The position numbers and the translations under genes are program-made. Source: Gammaproteobacteria bacterium (lineage in GTDB: Bacteria; Pseudomonadota; Gammaproteobacteria; SZUA-229). Taken from it: a stretch of 5,516 bases of DNA. Location: NCBI GenBank assembly GCA_016764035.1, contig JAESSQ010000159.1, positions 1 to 5,516 of the forward strand. Reading direction: 5' to 3'. Under the pieces are notes generated by a model. That model saw only the letters and a list, made by a program, of their open reading frames with translations. It had not been told where the DNA came from and made no database searches. This document shows, one piece after another, positions 1-5,516 of this stretch (positions within the stretch are counted from its first letter, which is position 1; each line of letters starts with the position of its first letter).

Positions 1-1
1 A

Positions 2-1687
2 ACGCTGGTCAGCGTGCCTGTGCCTTTGTTAATGCCATTACTCGTCGATGAAGTGTTGCTTGATAAACCTGGAAAAATTATTGAAATGTTGTTGGTAGTG
101 TTTCCTCAGCATTGGTTAACGCCTATTAGTATCATCATTATTATCATGTTGTTATCGATGACGTTACGCTTTTTCGCCTTGTTGTTAGGGGTTTTGCAAA
201 TGCGAGAATTCACGCGAGTGGCTAAAGATGTTACTTATCGAATTCGTGTTGGCTTGCTGCAGCATTTACAGAAAGTTTCGATGGCAGAGTATGAGGCCGT
301 CGGTTCGGGTTCAATCACTTCTCACCTGGTGACTGATGTAACGGCGATAGATGAGTTTCTGGGGGCGACCTTAAGTAAATTTATCGTTGCCGTATTTACC
401 GTTACCGGTGTTGCCATGGTGCTGCTATGGATGCACTGGCAGCTTGCTTTATTTATTTTGCTGATGAACCCAGTGGTGGTGTATTTCACCATGGTGATGG
501 GCAAAAAAGTAAAAACCTTAAAAGCCAATGAAAATATTTCGTTCGAGTTGTTTCAGCAGGCGTTAGTCGAAACGCTTGATGGTATACAGCAAATACGTGC
601 CAGTAATAGAGAGGGGCATTATTTGCAGCGTGTGGTTTCACGTGCAGAGCAACTGAAAAAAAACATGATTAGCTTTGGCTGGAAAAGTGATGCTGCTAAT
701 CGCTTGTCATTTTTTATATTTCTTATGGGTTTTGAGATATTCCGTGGTTTGAGTATGGTGGTCGTGTTGTTCAGTGGCTTGAGTATTGGCGAGATGTTTG
801 CGGTGTATGCCTATCTCTGGTTTATGATGGGTCCAGTGCAGGAGATCCTTGGTATTCAATACAGCTATTTTAGTGCCAATGCGGCAATGGAAAGAATAAA
901 TAAGCTGGTGGCGATGAAAAATGAGCCGCAATATCCGCATATACATAATCCATTTAAAGATAAACATACGGTGGGTTTACGTGTTGAGAATGTCTGTTTT
1001 TCTTATGGTGAAGATTTGGCGGTGCTGGATGGCGTTAGCCTGTCGATAGCCCAAGGCGAGAAGGTTGCGTTGGTGGGTGCCAGTGGCGGTGGAAAATCGA
1101 CACTGGTGCAGATTATATTAGGTCTGTACGCAGCGGATTCGGGTGAGTTATATTTTGATGGCGTAAATTTAAAAGAGATTGGCCTGGACACGGTAAGAGA
1201 AAACGTAGCGACAGTGTTACAGCATCCTGCCATGTTTAATGACACGGTTAAGCAAAACCTGTGCCTGGGGCGTGACATTGATGATGCGGATATCTGGCAA
1301 GCGCTAGAGATTGCGCAACTACGTAAAGTTGTCGAAGTGATGCCTGCGCAATTAGACAGCATCATTGGTCGTAGCGGCATTCGTCTATCTGGTGGTCAGC
1401 GTCAGCGCCTGGCGATTGCAAGAATGATACTGGCCGATCCAAAAATCGTTATTTTGGATGAGGCAACGTCTTCATTGGACACAGAAACAGAAGCCTTGTT
1501 GCACGAGGCCATGCATGCCTTTTTACAGAACAGAACGACCTTGATTATCGCGCATCGATTAAGTGCCGTGCGGCAGGCAGATAGGGTGTTGGTATTTGAT
1601 GCGGGTAAAATTATTGATGAAGGGCATCATCACGAATTGATTAATAGAGATGGTCTTTACCGTGACTTATATGGCCATAAACATTAG
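2..1687 (+). CDS. ABC exporter, fused permease/ATPase (5' partial)
   Basis: This is a membrane transporter half-molecule of the type I exporter class (MsbA/MdlB-like), expected to work as an inner-membrane dimer that uses ATP to export or flip a substrate. The frame is open to the left edge, so the start is missing. Numbering here is from the GTG at 14, which is probably internal because it falls at the end of the first membrane helix. Hydrophobic segments lie at about residues 35-62, 122-141, 143-162, 232-254 and 258-278. The ATPase domain follows from about 320: aromatic A-loop Tyr331, Walker A GASGGGKST (355-363), Q-loop Gln403, signature LSGGQ (458-462), Walker B ILDE with Asp482 and Glu483, and switch His514. 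All catalytic residues are intact. Only a few tens of residues are missing if the full length is near the usual 580-600. The family is certain. The substrate (lipid, peptide or drug) cannot be told, so no gene symbol is given. It ends 68 bp before the barrel gene. Confidence 0.95.
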   Translation, partial: TLVSVPVPLLMPLLVDEVLLDKPGKIIEMLLVVFPQHWLTPISIIIIIMLLSMTLRFFALLLGVLQMREFTRVAKDVTYRIRVGLLQHLQKVSMAEYEAVGSGSITSHLVTDVTAIDEFLGATLSKFIVAVFTVTGVAMVLLWMHWQLALFILLMNPVVVYFTMVMGKKVKTLKANENISFELFQQALVETLDGIQQIRASNREGHYLQRVVSRAEQLKKNMISFGWKSDAANRLSFFIFLMGFEIFRGLSMVVVLFSGLSIGEMFAVYAYLWFMMGPVQEILGIQYSYFSANAAMERINKLVAMKNEPQYPHIHNPFKDKHTVGLRVENVCFSYGEDLAVLDGVSLSIAQGEKVALVGASGGGKSTLVQIILGLYAADSGELYFDGVNLKEIGLDTVRENVATVLQHPAMFNDTVKQNLCLGRDIDDADIWQALEIAQLRKVVEVMPAQLDSIIGRSGIRLSGGQRQRLAIARMILADPKIVILDEATSSLDTETEALLHEAMHAFLQNRTTLIIAHRLSAVRQADRVLVFDAGKIIDEGHHHELINRDGLYRDLYGHKH

Positions 1688-1721
1688 CGTCGTAGATTTT
1701 GTCACGTATAATCGTGATAAT
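1684..1721 (+). promoter_or_regulatory. Candidate promoter with operator-like palindrome
   Basis: A perfect -10 hexamer TATAAT at 1707-1712 sits 17 bp after a weak -35 match, TTAGCG (1684-1689), which overlaps the ABC gene's stop codon. The -10 is exactly flanked by inverted arms TCACG (1702-1706) and CGTGA (1713-1717). A second -10-like hexamer, GATAAT, lies at 1716-1721. A start near 1719 would give a leader of about 35-40 nt for the barrel gene. The sequences are seen directly; promoter and operator function are inferred. Confidence 0.4.
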
Positions 1722-1755
1722 TCGACATTAAATAAACATTACATTGGGTGAAGAC

Positions 1756-2280
1756 ATGAGTGTCAAAACACTAAAAAAACTGGTTTTTGTTTTAGTCTTA
1801 TTAAGTATTAGTGGCATGATTTCGGCGGCCAGTGTGGGTACGGGTGGTGTTAGTGCTGCTTTTTCAAAAGGATCGACCAGTGTTGGTATCGTGGCTGGTT
1901 CTGGACGTGCTTTTAATGAGAATTACATTATTTTCGGTGTTGGTGTTGGTTATTACGTATTCGATGGATTAGAGCTGGGTATCGATGCGCAACACTGGTT
2001 TTCGGGTGACCCCTCCATTTCAAAAATCAGTCCGCAGATTCGATATGTGTTCGTTCAGTCTAAGACCATCAAGCCTTATGTGGGTGTTTTTTATCGTAAA
2101 ACATTTATTGAAGATTTGGCCGACGCAAATTCATTTGGCTATCGTGCAGGAGCGTATTTTTCTGGAAAGAACGGTGTTTATATCGGTGGTGGCATCGTTT
2201 ATGAGGAATATGAAAATTGCTCACGTTTTGTCGATTGTTCGAACACGTATCCGGAAATATTAATCACCGTCAGTTTTTAA
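1756..2280 (+). CDS. Small outer-membrane beta-barrel protein
   Basis: This is a predicted secreted outer-membrane protein of 174 residues; its exact role is not recognised. The N-terminus has a typical Sec signal: a basic start (MSVKTLKK), a hydrophobic core (LVFVLVLLSISGM) and a signal peptidase I-like site at about ISA-A or SAA-S, residues 22-25. The mature part alternates hydrophobic and polar residues with many Gly and aromatic residues (such as GVGVGYYVF and PYVGVFYRK). It ends in ILITVSF, matching the terminal-Phe beta-signal read by the BAM complex. The size suits an eight-stranded barrel of the OmpX/OmpW/OMP_b-brl kind. Two Cys near the end (ENCSRFVDC) could form a disulfide in an exposed loop. 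ATG 1756 is chosen over the in-frame TTG at 1744 because GGGTGA (1746-1751) is a good ribosome binding site four bases upstream and the signal peptide then starts normally. A link to the upstream ABC exporter is possible but unproven. Confidence 0.8.
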   Translation: MSVKTLKKLVFVLVLLSISGMISAASVGTGGVSAAFSKGSTSVGIVAGSGRAFNENYIIFGVGVGYYVFDGLELGIDAQHWFSGDPSISKISPQIRYVFVQSKTIKPYVGVFYRKTFIEDLADANSFGYRAGAYFSGKNGVYIGGGIVYEEYENCSRFVDCSNTYPEILITVSF

Positions 2281-2303
2281 CTAATCACAGGCGTTCTGGA
2301 TAG

Positions 2304-2326
2304 TATAAAATGCGGAATATTTTATA
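2304..2326. repeat. AT-only inverted repeat upstream of thioredoxin gene
   Basis: TATAAAAT (2304-2311) and ATTTTATA (2319-2326) are perfect 8-bp inverted arms around a 7-base centre (GCGGAAT). The element ends 21 bases before the thioredoxin start codon. It lacks a GC core and a following T-run, so it is not an intrinsic terminator. It also contains -10-like hexamers (TATAAA at 2304, TATAAC at 2323) without a good -35. A regulator site or promoter is possible; function is unknown. Confidence 0.5.
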
Positions 2327-2347
2327 ACAGAACAGGAAATAGTACGC

Positions 2348-2710
2348 ATGGCCACCATTGAACTAACGCAAGATAATTTTCAGGATACTATCGCAAATAA
2401 TGACGTTGTCATTATCGATTTTTGGGCGCCCTGGTGTGGCCCCTGTAAATCATTTGCACCTACTTACGAGGCCGTGTCAGAAAAATATGATGATGTGGTC
2501 TTTGCCAAGGTCAATACCGAAGATGAGCAAGAGTTGGCGGCAAATTTTCAGATTCGGTCAATACCAACGCTGATGATTTTTCGTGAGCAGATTACTATGT
2601 TTTCTCAGCCCGGTATGTTGACGGCAAGTGGTTTGGGTGATGTACTTGATAAAACAATAGCCCTTGATATGGATAAAGTACGTAAAGATATTGCAGAACA
2701 GCAGGCATAA
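2348..2710 (+). CDS. Thioredoxin-family protein
   Basis: This is a cytoplasmic thiol-disulfide oxidoreductase of 120 residues with no signal peptide, expected to reduce disulfides in client proteins and to be recharged by thioredoxin reductase. The thioredoxin fold is complete: the buried acid Asp24, active site WCGPC (Trp29, Cys30, Cys33) followed by Lys34, the cis-proline loop SIPT with Pro73, and the Gly89 turn. After the cis-proline it reads FREQITMFSQPGML rather than the FKNGEV type of E. coli Trx1. It also ends in a charged helix (LDMDKVRKDIAEQQ), making it about 12 residues longer than Trx1. It therefore belongs to a distinct proteobacterial thioredoxin subgroup and need not be the main cellular thioredoxin, so no symbol is assigned. 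ATG 2348 has AGGA at 2334-2337, ten bases upstream, and gives the standard N-terminus. It lies 67 bp after the barrel gene and converges with adk on a shared terminator. Confidence 0.93.
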   Translation: MATIELTQDNFQDTIANNDVVIIDFWAPWCGPCKSFAPTYEAVSEKYDDVVFAKVNTEDEQELAANFQIRSIPTLMIFREQITMFSQPGMLTASGLGDVLDKTIALDMDKVRKDIAEQQA

Positions 2711-2772
2711 ACGGAATCAGAGAAATCATAATGGTTTTTGTTATTAGGCGCTGTTGAAAAATGCTTGATATG

Positions 2773-2812
2773 GCCACAAAAAAACCTCGATGTTTCGAGG
2801 TTTTTTTGTGGC
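2773..2812. terminator. Bidirectional intrinsic terminator
   Basis: A perfect 18-bp inverted repeat (2773-2790 with 2795-2812) surrounds a four-base loop (TGTT). Its core hairpin CCTCGA/TCGAGG is followed by seven T on the + strand, and by symmetry by seven T on the - strand. It lies 62 bp after the thioredoxin stop and 9 bp after the adk stop, so it should end transcription of both convergent genes. Confidence 0.93.
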
Positions 2813-2821
2813 GGAAGGACG

Positions 2822-3922
2822 CTATTTTTTAGTCTTTTTTAACTGTGCGGTTTCATCATGAAGTGCTTTTTTTAGTGCAGAGTCCTTATCTTTTTCGGTT
2901 TTGAGTAAAGCTTTTTCTGCATCAGATGCCTGCTTTAATTGTGCTTTTGTTTGTTTTAATTCGCTTTCTAATTCCTTTAGCTGTATGCCTAACGTTGCAT
3001 CAAGTTCTTCCTGTTGTAACGTTGTTGTTTGTGTAGCGGCACTGGCCTTTAGTTTTGCCGCGGCTTTCATTGATTTTTTATTGAAAACATCAGGCAGCAC
3101 TTTTTTAATGTTTAGTTTTTTAATCGTGGTGTTACCCGACAGCGTTTGAATTTTTTTGCGAGGGCGAAGTTTAGGCTGACGTTCTTCAACCTTGACATGG
3201 CTTATCGTAGGTTTTTTGCTTTTCGTTGGTGCTGGTGCTGGCGTCAGCATGGGTTTAACCGGTGTGCGTTTTGGGCGAAGGCCACGCAATGCAGATTTTA
3301 CCCGTTTGGTTACTTCTGCGACATCACCATGCGCCTCGACGATATGTAATACGGCTTTCTGTTTATAGTGGTCGCTGACCGGTTGTGTGAGCGATTCAAA
3401 AATTTGCAGACGGCGTTCAATAGTGTTTTCGTTATCATCTGCACGATGGCGTAGAGAGCCGCCGCATTCATTGCACTTATCATCAGCTTCTGGTGGTTGT
3501 GTAAACAGGTTATATAATGCACCGCAGGATATACAGGTTAATCGGCCATTCATTCTCTGTATTAGCGCTTCAACATTAACATCGAATTGCAGCACGGCAT
3601 CAATGGGTTTACCGAGTTTATCTAAAATGTTGTCCAACGACATTGCTTGCGCAATGTTTCGAGGGAAGCCATCGAGGATAAAACCCTGGTCAGCATCCGG
3701 GCGGGCAATACGCTCGCGAATCATGCCGATGACAATATCATTGGGAATGAGTTGGCCCGCATCCATAATAGTCTTAGCCTGTCGACCGAGCGGTGTTTGC
3801 GCAGTTATCGAAGCTCTTAACAGGTCGCCAGTTGCTATCTGTGGAACATGATACTTGTCTGTTAAGTATTTAGCCTGCGTGCCTTTACCTGAACCAGGTG
3901 CACCAATCAGGATTAATTTCAT
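2822..3922 (-). CDS. adk: Adenylate kinase with long C-terminal tail
   Basis: This enzyme interconverts ATP + AMP and two ADP in the cytoplasm. Residues 1 to about 212 form a complete long-type adenylate kinase: P-loop GAPGSGKGT (7-15), AMP-binding TGDLLR (31-36), DGFPR with Arg88 (84-88), LID start GR (126-127) and the RADDNENT segment from Arg160. The LID carries Cys130, Cys133, Cys150 and Cys153 in CxxC...CxxC form, the pattern of zinc-binding adenylate kinases, unlike the Cys-free E. coli enzyme. The protein is 366 residues, whereas the family is usually about 214-220. The extra part (about 214-366) is first Lys/Arg/Pro-rich and probably disordered (RPKRTPVKP, PAPAPTKSKKP), then a charged helical stretch with Leu heptads from about 307 to 340, ending in KKTKK. 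It is in one uninterrupted frame and stops just before the terminator, so the tail appears native. The start has a weak ribosome binding site (GGGA, seven bases upstream) and gives the canonical MKLILIGAPG N-terminus. Kinase function is near certain; the tail's role is unknown. Confidence 0.95.
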   Translation of the reverse strand: MKLILIGAPGSGKGTQAKYLTDKYHVPQIATGDLLRASITAQTPLGRQAKTIMDAGQLIPNDIVIGMIRERIARPDADQGFILDGFPRNIAQAMSLDNILDKLGKPIDAVLQFDVNVEALIQRMNGRLTCISCGALYNLFTQPPEADDKCNECGGSLRHRADDNENTIERRLQIFESLTQPVSDHYKQKAVLHIVEAHGDVAEVTKRVKSALRGLRPKRTPVKPMLTPAPAPTKSKKPTISHVKVEERQPKLRPRKKIQTLSGNTTIKKLNIKKVLPDVFNKKSMKAAAKLKASAATQTTTLQQEELDATLGIQLKELESELKQTKAQLKQASDAEKALLKTEKDKDSALKKALHDETAQLKKTKK

Positions 3923-3925
3923 AAT

Positions 3926-3938
3926 GTGATCCCATCAC
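3926..3938 (-). promoter_or_regulatory. Small hairpin/palindrome over adk ribosome binding site
   Basis: GTGAT-CCC-ATCAC is a perfect 5-bp inverted repeat three bases upstream of the adk ATG. In the adk mRNA the loop reads GGG and forms part of the only Shine-Dalgarno-like sequence (GGGA). It could modulate translation or be a protein-binding palindrome. The arms are short, so chance is a real alternative. Confidence 0.3.
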
Positions 3939-4071
3939 TATTTATTGTTATTTTTGAGTGATATTTTTAAGTCTTATATGGCCTGTAAGTGAATTTCATC
4001 ACAGATAGGTGTTCCATTAAAAATGATTTCAACTGATTCTATCGATTGCTGGCAAATTGTCGAGCCTGAAA

Positions 4072-4091
4072 TGGTATAAACACTATATAAT
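4072..4091 (+). promoter_or_regulatory. Candidate promoter elements for mrdA
   Basis: An extended -10 pattern, TGG-TATAAA (4072-4080), is followed closely by a perfect TATAAT (4086-4091). Neither has a good -35 at the usual distance; TTGTCG at 4057-4062 is mis-spaced for both. Extended -10 promoters can work without a -35, so the first is the better candidate. It would give a leader of about 130 nt. In an AT-rich stretch such hexamers also arise by chance. Confidence 0.28.
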
Positions 4092-4122
4092 TACGCACAT
4101 AATTCTGTTATTTTGTCATTTT

Positions 4123-4175
4123 TTACGTTTTCGGGCGTAAATTATTTATAAAAGCAATAATAAATCAAAACGTAA
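4123..4175 (+). repeat. 9-bp inverted repeat in mrdA leader
   Basis: TTACGTTTT (4123-4131) and AAAACGTAA (4167-4175) are perfect inverted copies 35 bases apart. A smaller pair, ATTATT (4141-4146) and AATAAT (4156-4161), lies inside. The element ends about 40 bases before the mrdA ATG, so it could fold in the leader RNA or be a paired protein site. No known riboswitch was recognised. Confidence 0.4.
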
Positions 4176-4216
4176 GCTTAAAAATCAATTATTAATCCGT
4201 AGCGTTATTTTAATCC

Positions 4217-5516
4217 ATGTCATTCCGGCCTCATGTTTCTGACCACTCTTACGAAGCGAGTATATTCAAATTTCGCGTTATTGTTGCGGTGCTTATCTGT
4301 TTATTGATGTTAGGTGGCTTGTTGTTTCGCTTAGCATGGTTGCAAATTGTTGATTACGCACATTTTTCGAACTTATCGGAACATAATCGTGTCCGTTTGA
4401 TGGCGTTAGCGCCAACACGCGGATTAATATATGACCGTAATGGTGTCATCCTTGCAGAAAACAAAGCAACCTTTCACCTTGAGCTTATTCCGGAGCAGGT
4501 TGTTGATATGGATGCGACCCTGGAAGGTCTGGCCGAAATAGTGACCTTAAGTGATGCTGAAGTTGTTCGTTTTAAAAAGCACATGCGTGTTCGTCGTTCA
4601 TTCCAGCGAATCTCGTTACGTGCACGTTTAAGTGAAGAGGAAGTTGCGCGCCTCGCCGTTAATCGGCATCGTTTTCCCGGCATGGATATCAATGCGCGCT
4701 TAAGTCGTTATTACCCACAAGGCGAAGATTTTTCACATGTTGTGGGTTATGTCGGACGTATCAATCAGCAGGAATTGACGGTCATCGATGAGGGAAACTA
4801 CCGAGGTACAACACATATCGGTAAAACGGGATTGGAAAAGTATTATGAGGCCGAACTGCATGGGCAGGTTGGGCGTCAGAATGTTGAAGTTAATGCACAG
4901 GGTAGAGTACTTCGGGTTATCGATAAAATTGCATCTGTTTCGGGTAACGATATTGTCTTAAATCTTGATGTCGAGTTACAAAAATTAGCGGGACAGGCGT
5001 TGGGTGATTTTGCAGGGTCGGTAATCGCTATTGAGCCACACACCGGTGCGGTTGTGGTGTTTGTCAGTAAACCTGGTTTTGACCCGAACTTATTTGTGCA
5101 TGGTATCAGTCATAAAAATTATGACGCCTTGAAGGGTGATATAGATAAACCCTTGTTTAATCGCTCAATTTTTGGCCAATATCCACCGGGGTCAACATTT
5201 AAACCCTTTCTCGGTTTGGCGGGGGTGGAGCAACGTCGTTTTGGCACCAGAGAATCACTTTATTGTCGGGGGCATTATTTACTACCGGGTGATGACACCG
5301 AACGAAAATACAGAGATTGGAAAAAAGAAGGCCATGGCACGGTCGATCTAACCAAGGCGATTGAGCAGTCATGTGATGTGTATTTCTATGAACTGGCCTA
5401 CCGCACAGGCATCAATAAAATGCATACGTTTTTAGCTAAGTTTGGTTTTGGTGAAAAAACGGGCATAGATTACTTGGCGAAAAAAAGGGACTGTTACCAT
5501 CAACTGACTGGAAAAA
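4217..5516 (+). CDS. mrdA: Penicillin-binding protein 2 (3' partial, apparent frameshift)
   Basis: PBP2 is the class B transpeptidase that cross-links peptidoglycan in the rod-shape elongation complex with RodA; it is anchored in the inner membrane with its domains in the periplasm. The N-terminal helix lies at about residues 20-42, followed by the PBP dimerisation domain with TRGLIYDRNG (67-76) and the GKTGLE segment (202-207). The transpeptidase domain has the SxxK motif STFK (Ser326, Lys329) in PPGSTFKP and the second motif SCD (385-387). The KTG motif lies beyond the right edge. A TAA at 4211-4213 in the same frame fixes ATG 4217 as the first possible start. No clear Shine-Dalgarno sequence precedes it, only a T-rich stretch. 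After about 5470 the frame gives the un-PBP2-like IDYLAKKRDCYHQ, while the -1 frame gives the expected GLLPSTDWK, so one base seems to be missing. Both frames stay open to the window end. The flanking rodA, rlmH or mre genes usual for mrdA are not in view. Confidence 0.93.
   Translation, partial: MSFRPHVSDHSYEASIFKFRVIVAVLICLLMLGGLLFRLAWLQIVDYAHFSNLSEHNRVRLMALAPTRGLIYDRNGVILAENKATFHLELIPEQVVDMDATLEGLAEIVTLSDAEVVRFKKHMRVRRSFQRISLRARLSEEEVARLAVNRHRFPGMDINARLSRYYPQGEDFSHVVGYVGRINQQELTVIDEGNYRGTTHIGKTGLEKYYEAELHGQVGRQNVEVNAQGRVLRVIDKIASVSGNDIVLNLDVELQKLAGQALGDFAGSVIAIEPHTGAVVVFVSKPGFDPNLFVHGISHKNYDALKGDIDKPLFNRSIFGQYPPGSTFKPFLGLAGVEQRRFGTRESLYCRGHYLLPGDDTERKYRDWKKEGHGTVDLTKAIEQSCDVYFYELAYRTGINKMHTFLAKFGFGEKTGIDYLAKKRDCYHQLTGK
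5468..5488 (+). other. Probable one-base deletion site in mrdA
   Basis: The expected family sequence resumes in the frame one base back. Adding one T at 5470-5471 would read IDLLGEKKGLLPS, a good PBP2 match. Adding one A to the seven-A run (5480-5486) would read IDYLAKKKGLLPS, a poorer match. The cause may be a sequencing error, a real mutation or slippage on the A-run. Confidence 0.75.

Larger units (their letters stand above)
3923..4216. other. Divergent adk/mrdA intergenic region
   Basis: These 294 bases separate the divergent adk and mrdA starts and hold no convincing gene on either strand. The stretch is AT-rich, most strongly from about 4075 on. It should carry the promoters for both genes. 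Contents that can be named are a small hairpin beside the adk start (3926-3938), promoter-like hexamers at 4072-4091, and a 9-bp inverted repeat in the mrdA leader (4123-4175). A TATAAG-like hexamer for adk on the - strand (3973-3978) lacks a good -35. No tRNA or recognised riboswitch was seen. Confidence 0.6.

Noticed and set aside
14..16. GTG at 14 as the true start of the ABC exporter
   Set aside because: The frame is open to the left edge and the first membrane helix of this family would be cut off, so the gene almost surely begins outside the window.
1003..1380. A - strand open frame of 125 codons opposite the ABC ATPase domain
   Set aside because: It is antisense to Walker A and the Q-loop region, has a low-complexity Ser/Pro/Thr composition and shows no family features.
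1744..1755. TTG at 1744 as the start of the barrel gene
   Set aside because: It would place the ribosome binding site GGGTGA inside the coding region and add an acidic MGED before a normal signal peptide; ATG 1756 fits better.
1985..2263. A + strand open frame of 92 codons inside the barrel gene
   Set aside because: It is an alternative frame of a gene with a clear signal peptide and terminal beta-signal, and it has no support of its own.
1688..2347. An export operon linking the ABC transporter, the barrel protein and thioredoxin
   Set aside because: There is no periplasmic adaptor or substrate gene in view, and both gaps carry promoter-like or operator-like sequence. Co-orientation alone does not support a system.
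2901..3149. A + strand frame that looks like a hydrophobic, Phe/Cys/Ser-rich small membrane protein
   Set aside because: It is the antisense of the Lys/Ala/Glu-rich adenylate kinase tail; Lys and Glu codons read backwards give Phe and Ser/Leu, which explains the apparent hydrophobicity.
3387..3851. A + strand open frame of 154 codons opposite adk
   Set aside because: It lies wholly opposite the kinase core, whose motifs are intact, and its protein is Ser/Arg/Cys-rich with no recognisable domain.
4113..4142. TTGTCA at 4113-4118 as a -35 for mrdA
   Set aside because: It matches five of six bases, but at 16-19 bp downstream there is only GCGTAAATT, which is a poor -10.
4474..4692. A - strand open frame of 72 codons opposite mrdA
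   Set aside because: It is antisense to the PBP2 dimerisation domain and is Arg/Ser/Thr-rich with no domain.

Overview
The window looks like chromosomal, housekeeping-type DNA from a Gram-negative bacterium, most likely a gammaproteobacterium of moderate to low GC. The evidence is an outer-membrane beta-barrel protein with a signal peptide and terminal Phe, a PBP2 (MrdA) whose active-site residues fall almost where they do in E. coli (Ser326 here, Ser330 there), and a proteobacterial-type thioredoxin. The sequence alone does not fix genus or species. No rRNA, tRNA, CRISPR array, insertion sequence or phage gene was seen.

Layout, left to right. (1) The 3' part of an ABC exporter gene with fused membrane and ATPase domains (+), whose start lies off the left edge. 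(2) A 68-bp gap holding a perfect TATAAT inside a short palindrome, then a small secreted beta-barrel protein (+, start at 1756). (3) A 67-bp gap holding an AT-only inverted repeat, then a cytoplasmic thioredoxin-family protein (+). (4) A near-ideal bidirectional terminator at 2773-2812, between the convergent thioredoxin and adenylate kinase genes. (5) Adenylate kinase (-), with a Cys4 zinc-type LID and an unusual C-terminal tail of about 150 residues that is Lys/Pro-rich and then coiled-coil. (6) A 294-bp AT-rich divergent intergenic region with possible promoter elements and inverted repeats. (7) The 5' two-thirds of mrdA (+), the elongation transpeptidase PBP2, running off the right edge. 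It carries an apparent one-base frameshift near 5470-5486.

The genes do not form one obvious pathway. The ABC exporter, the barrel protein and PBP2 act at the envelope; thioredoxin and adenylate kinase are cytoplasmic housekeeping enzymes. The ABC, barrel and thioredoxin genes are co-oriented with short gaps and could be partly co-transcribed, but each gap has promoter-like or operator-like sequence. I see no convincing new multi-gene system. The items most worth following up are the tail fused to adenylate kinase and the frameshift in mrdA.
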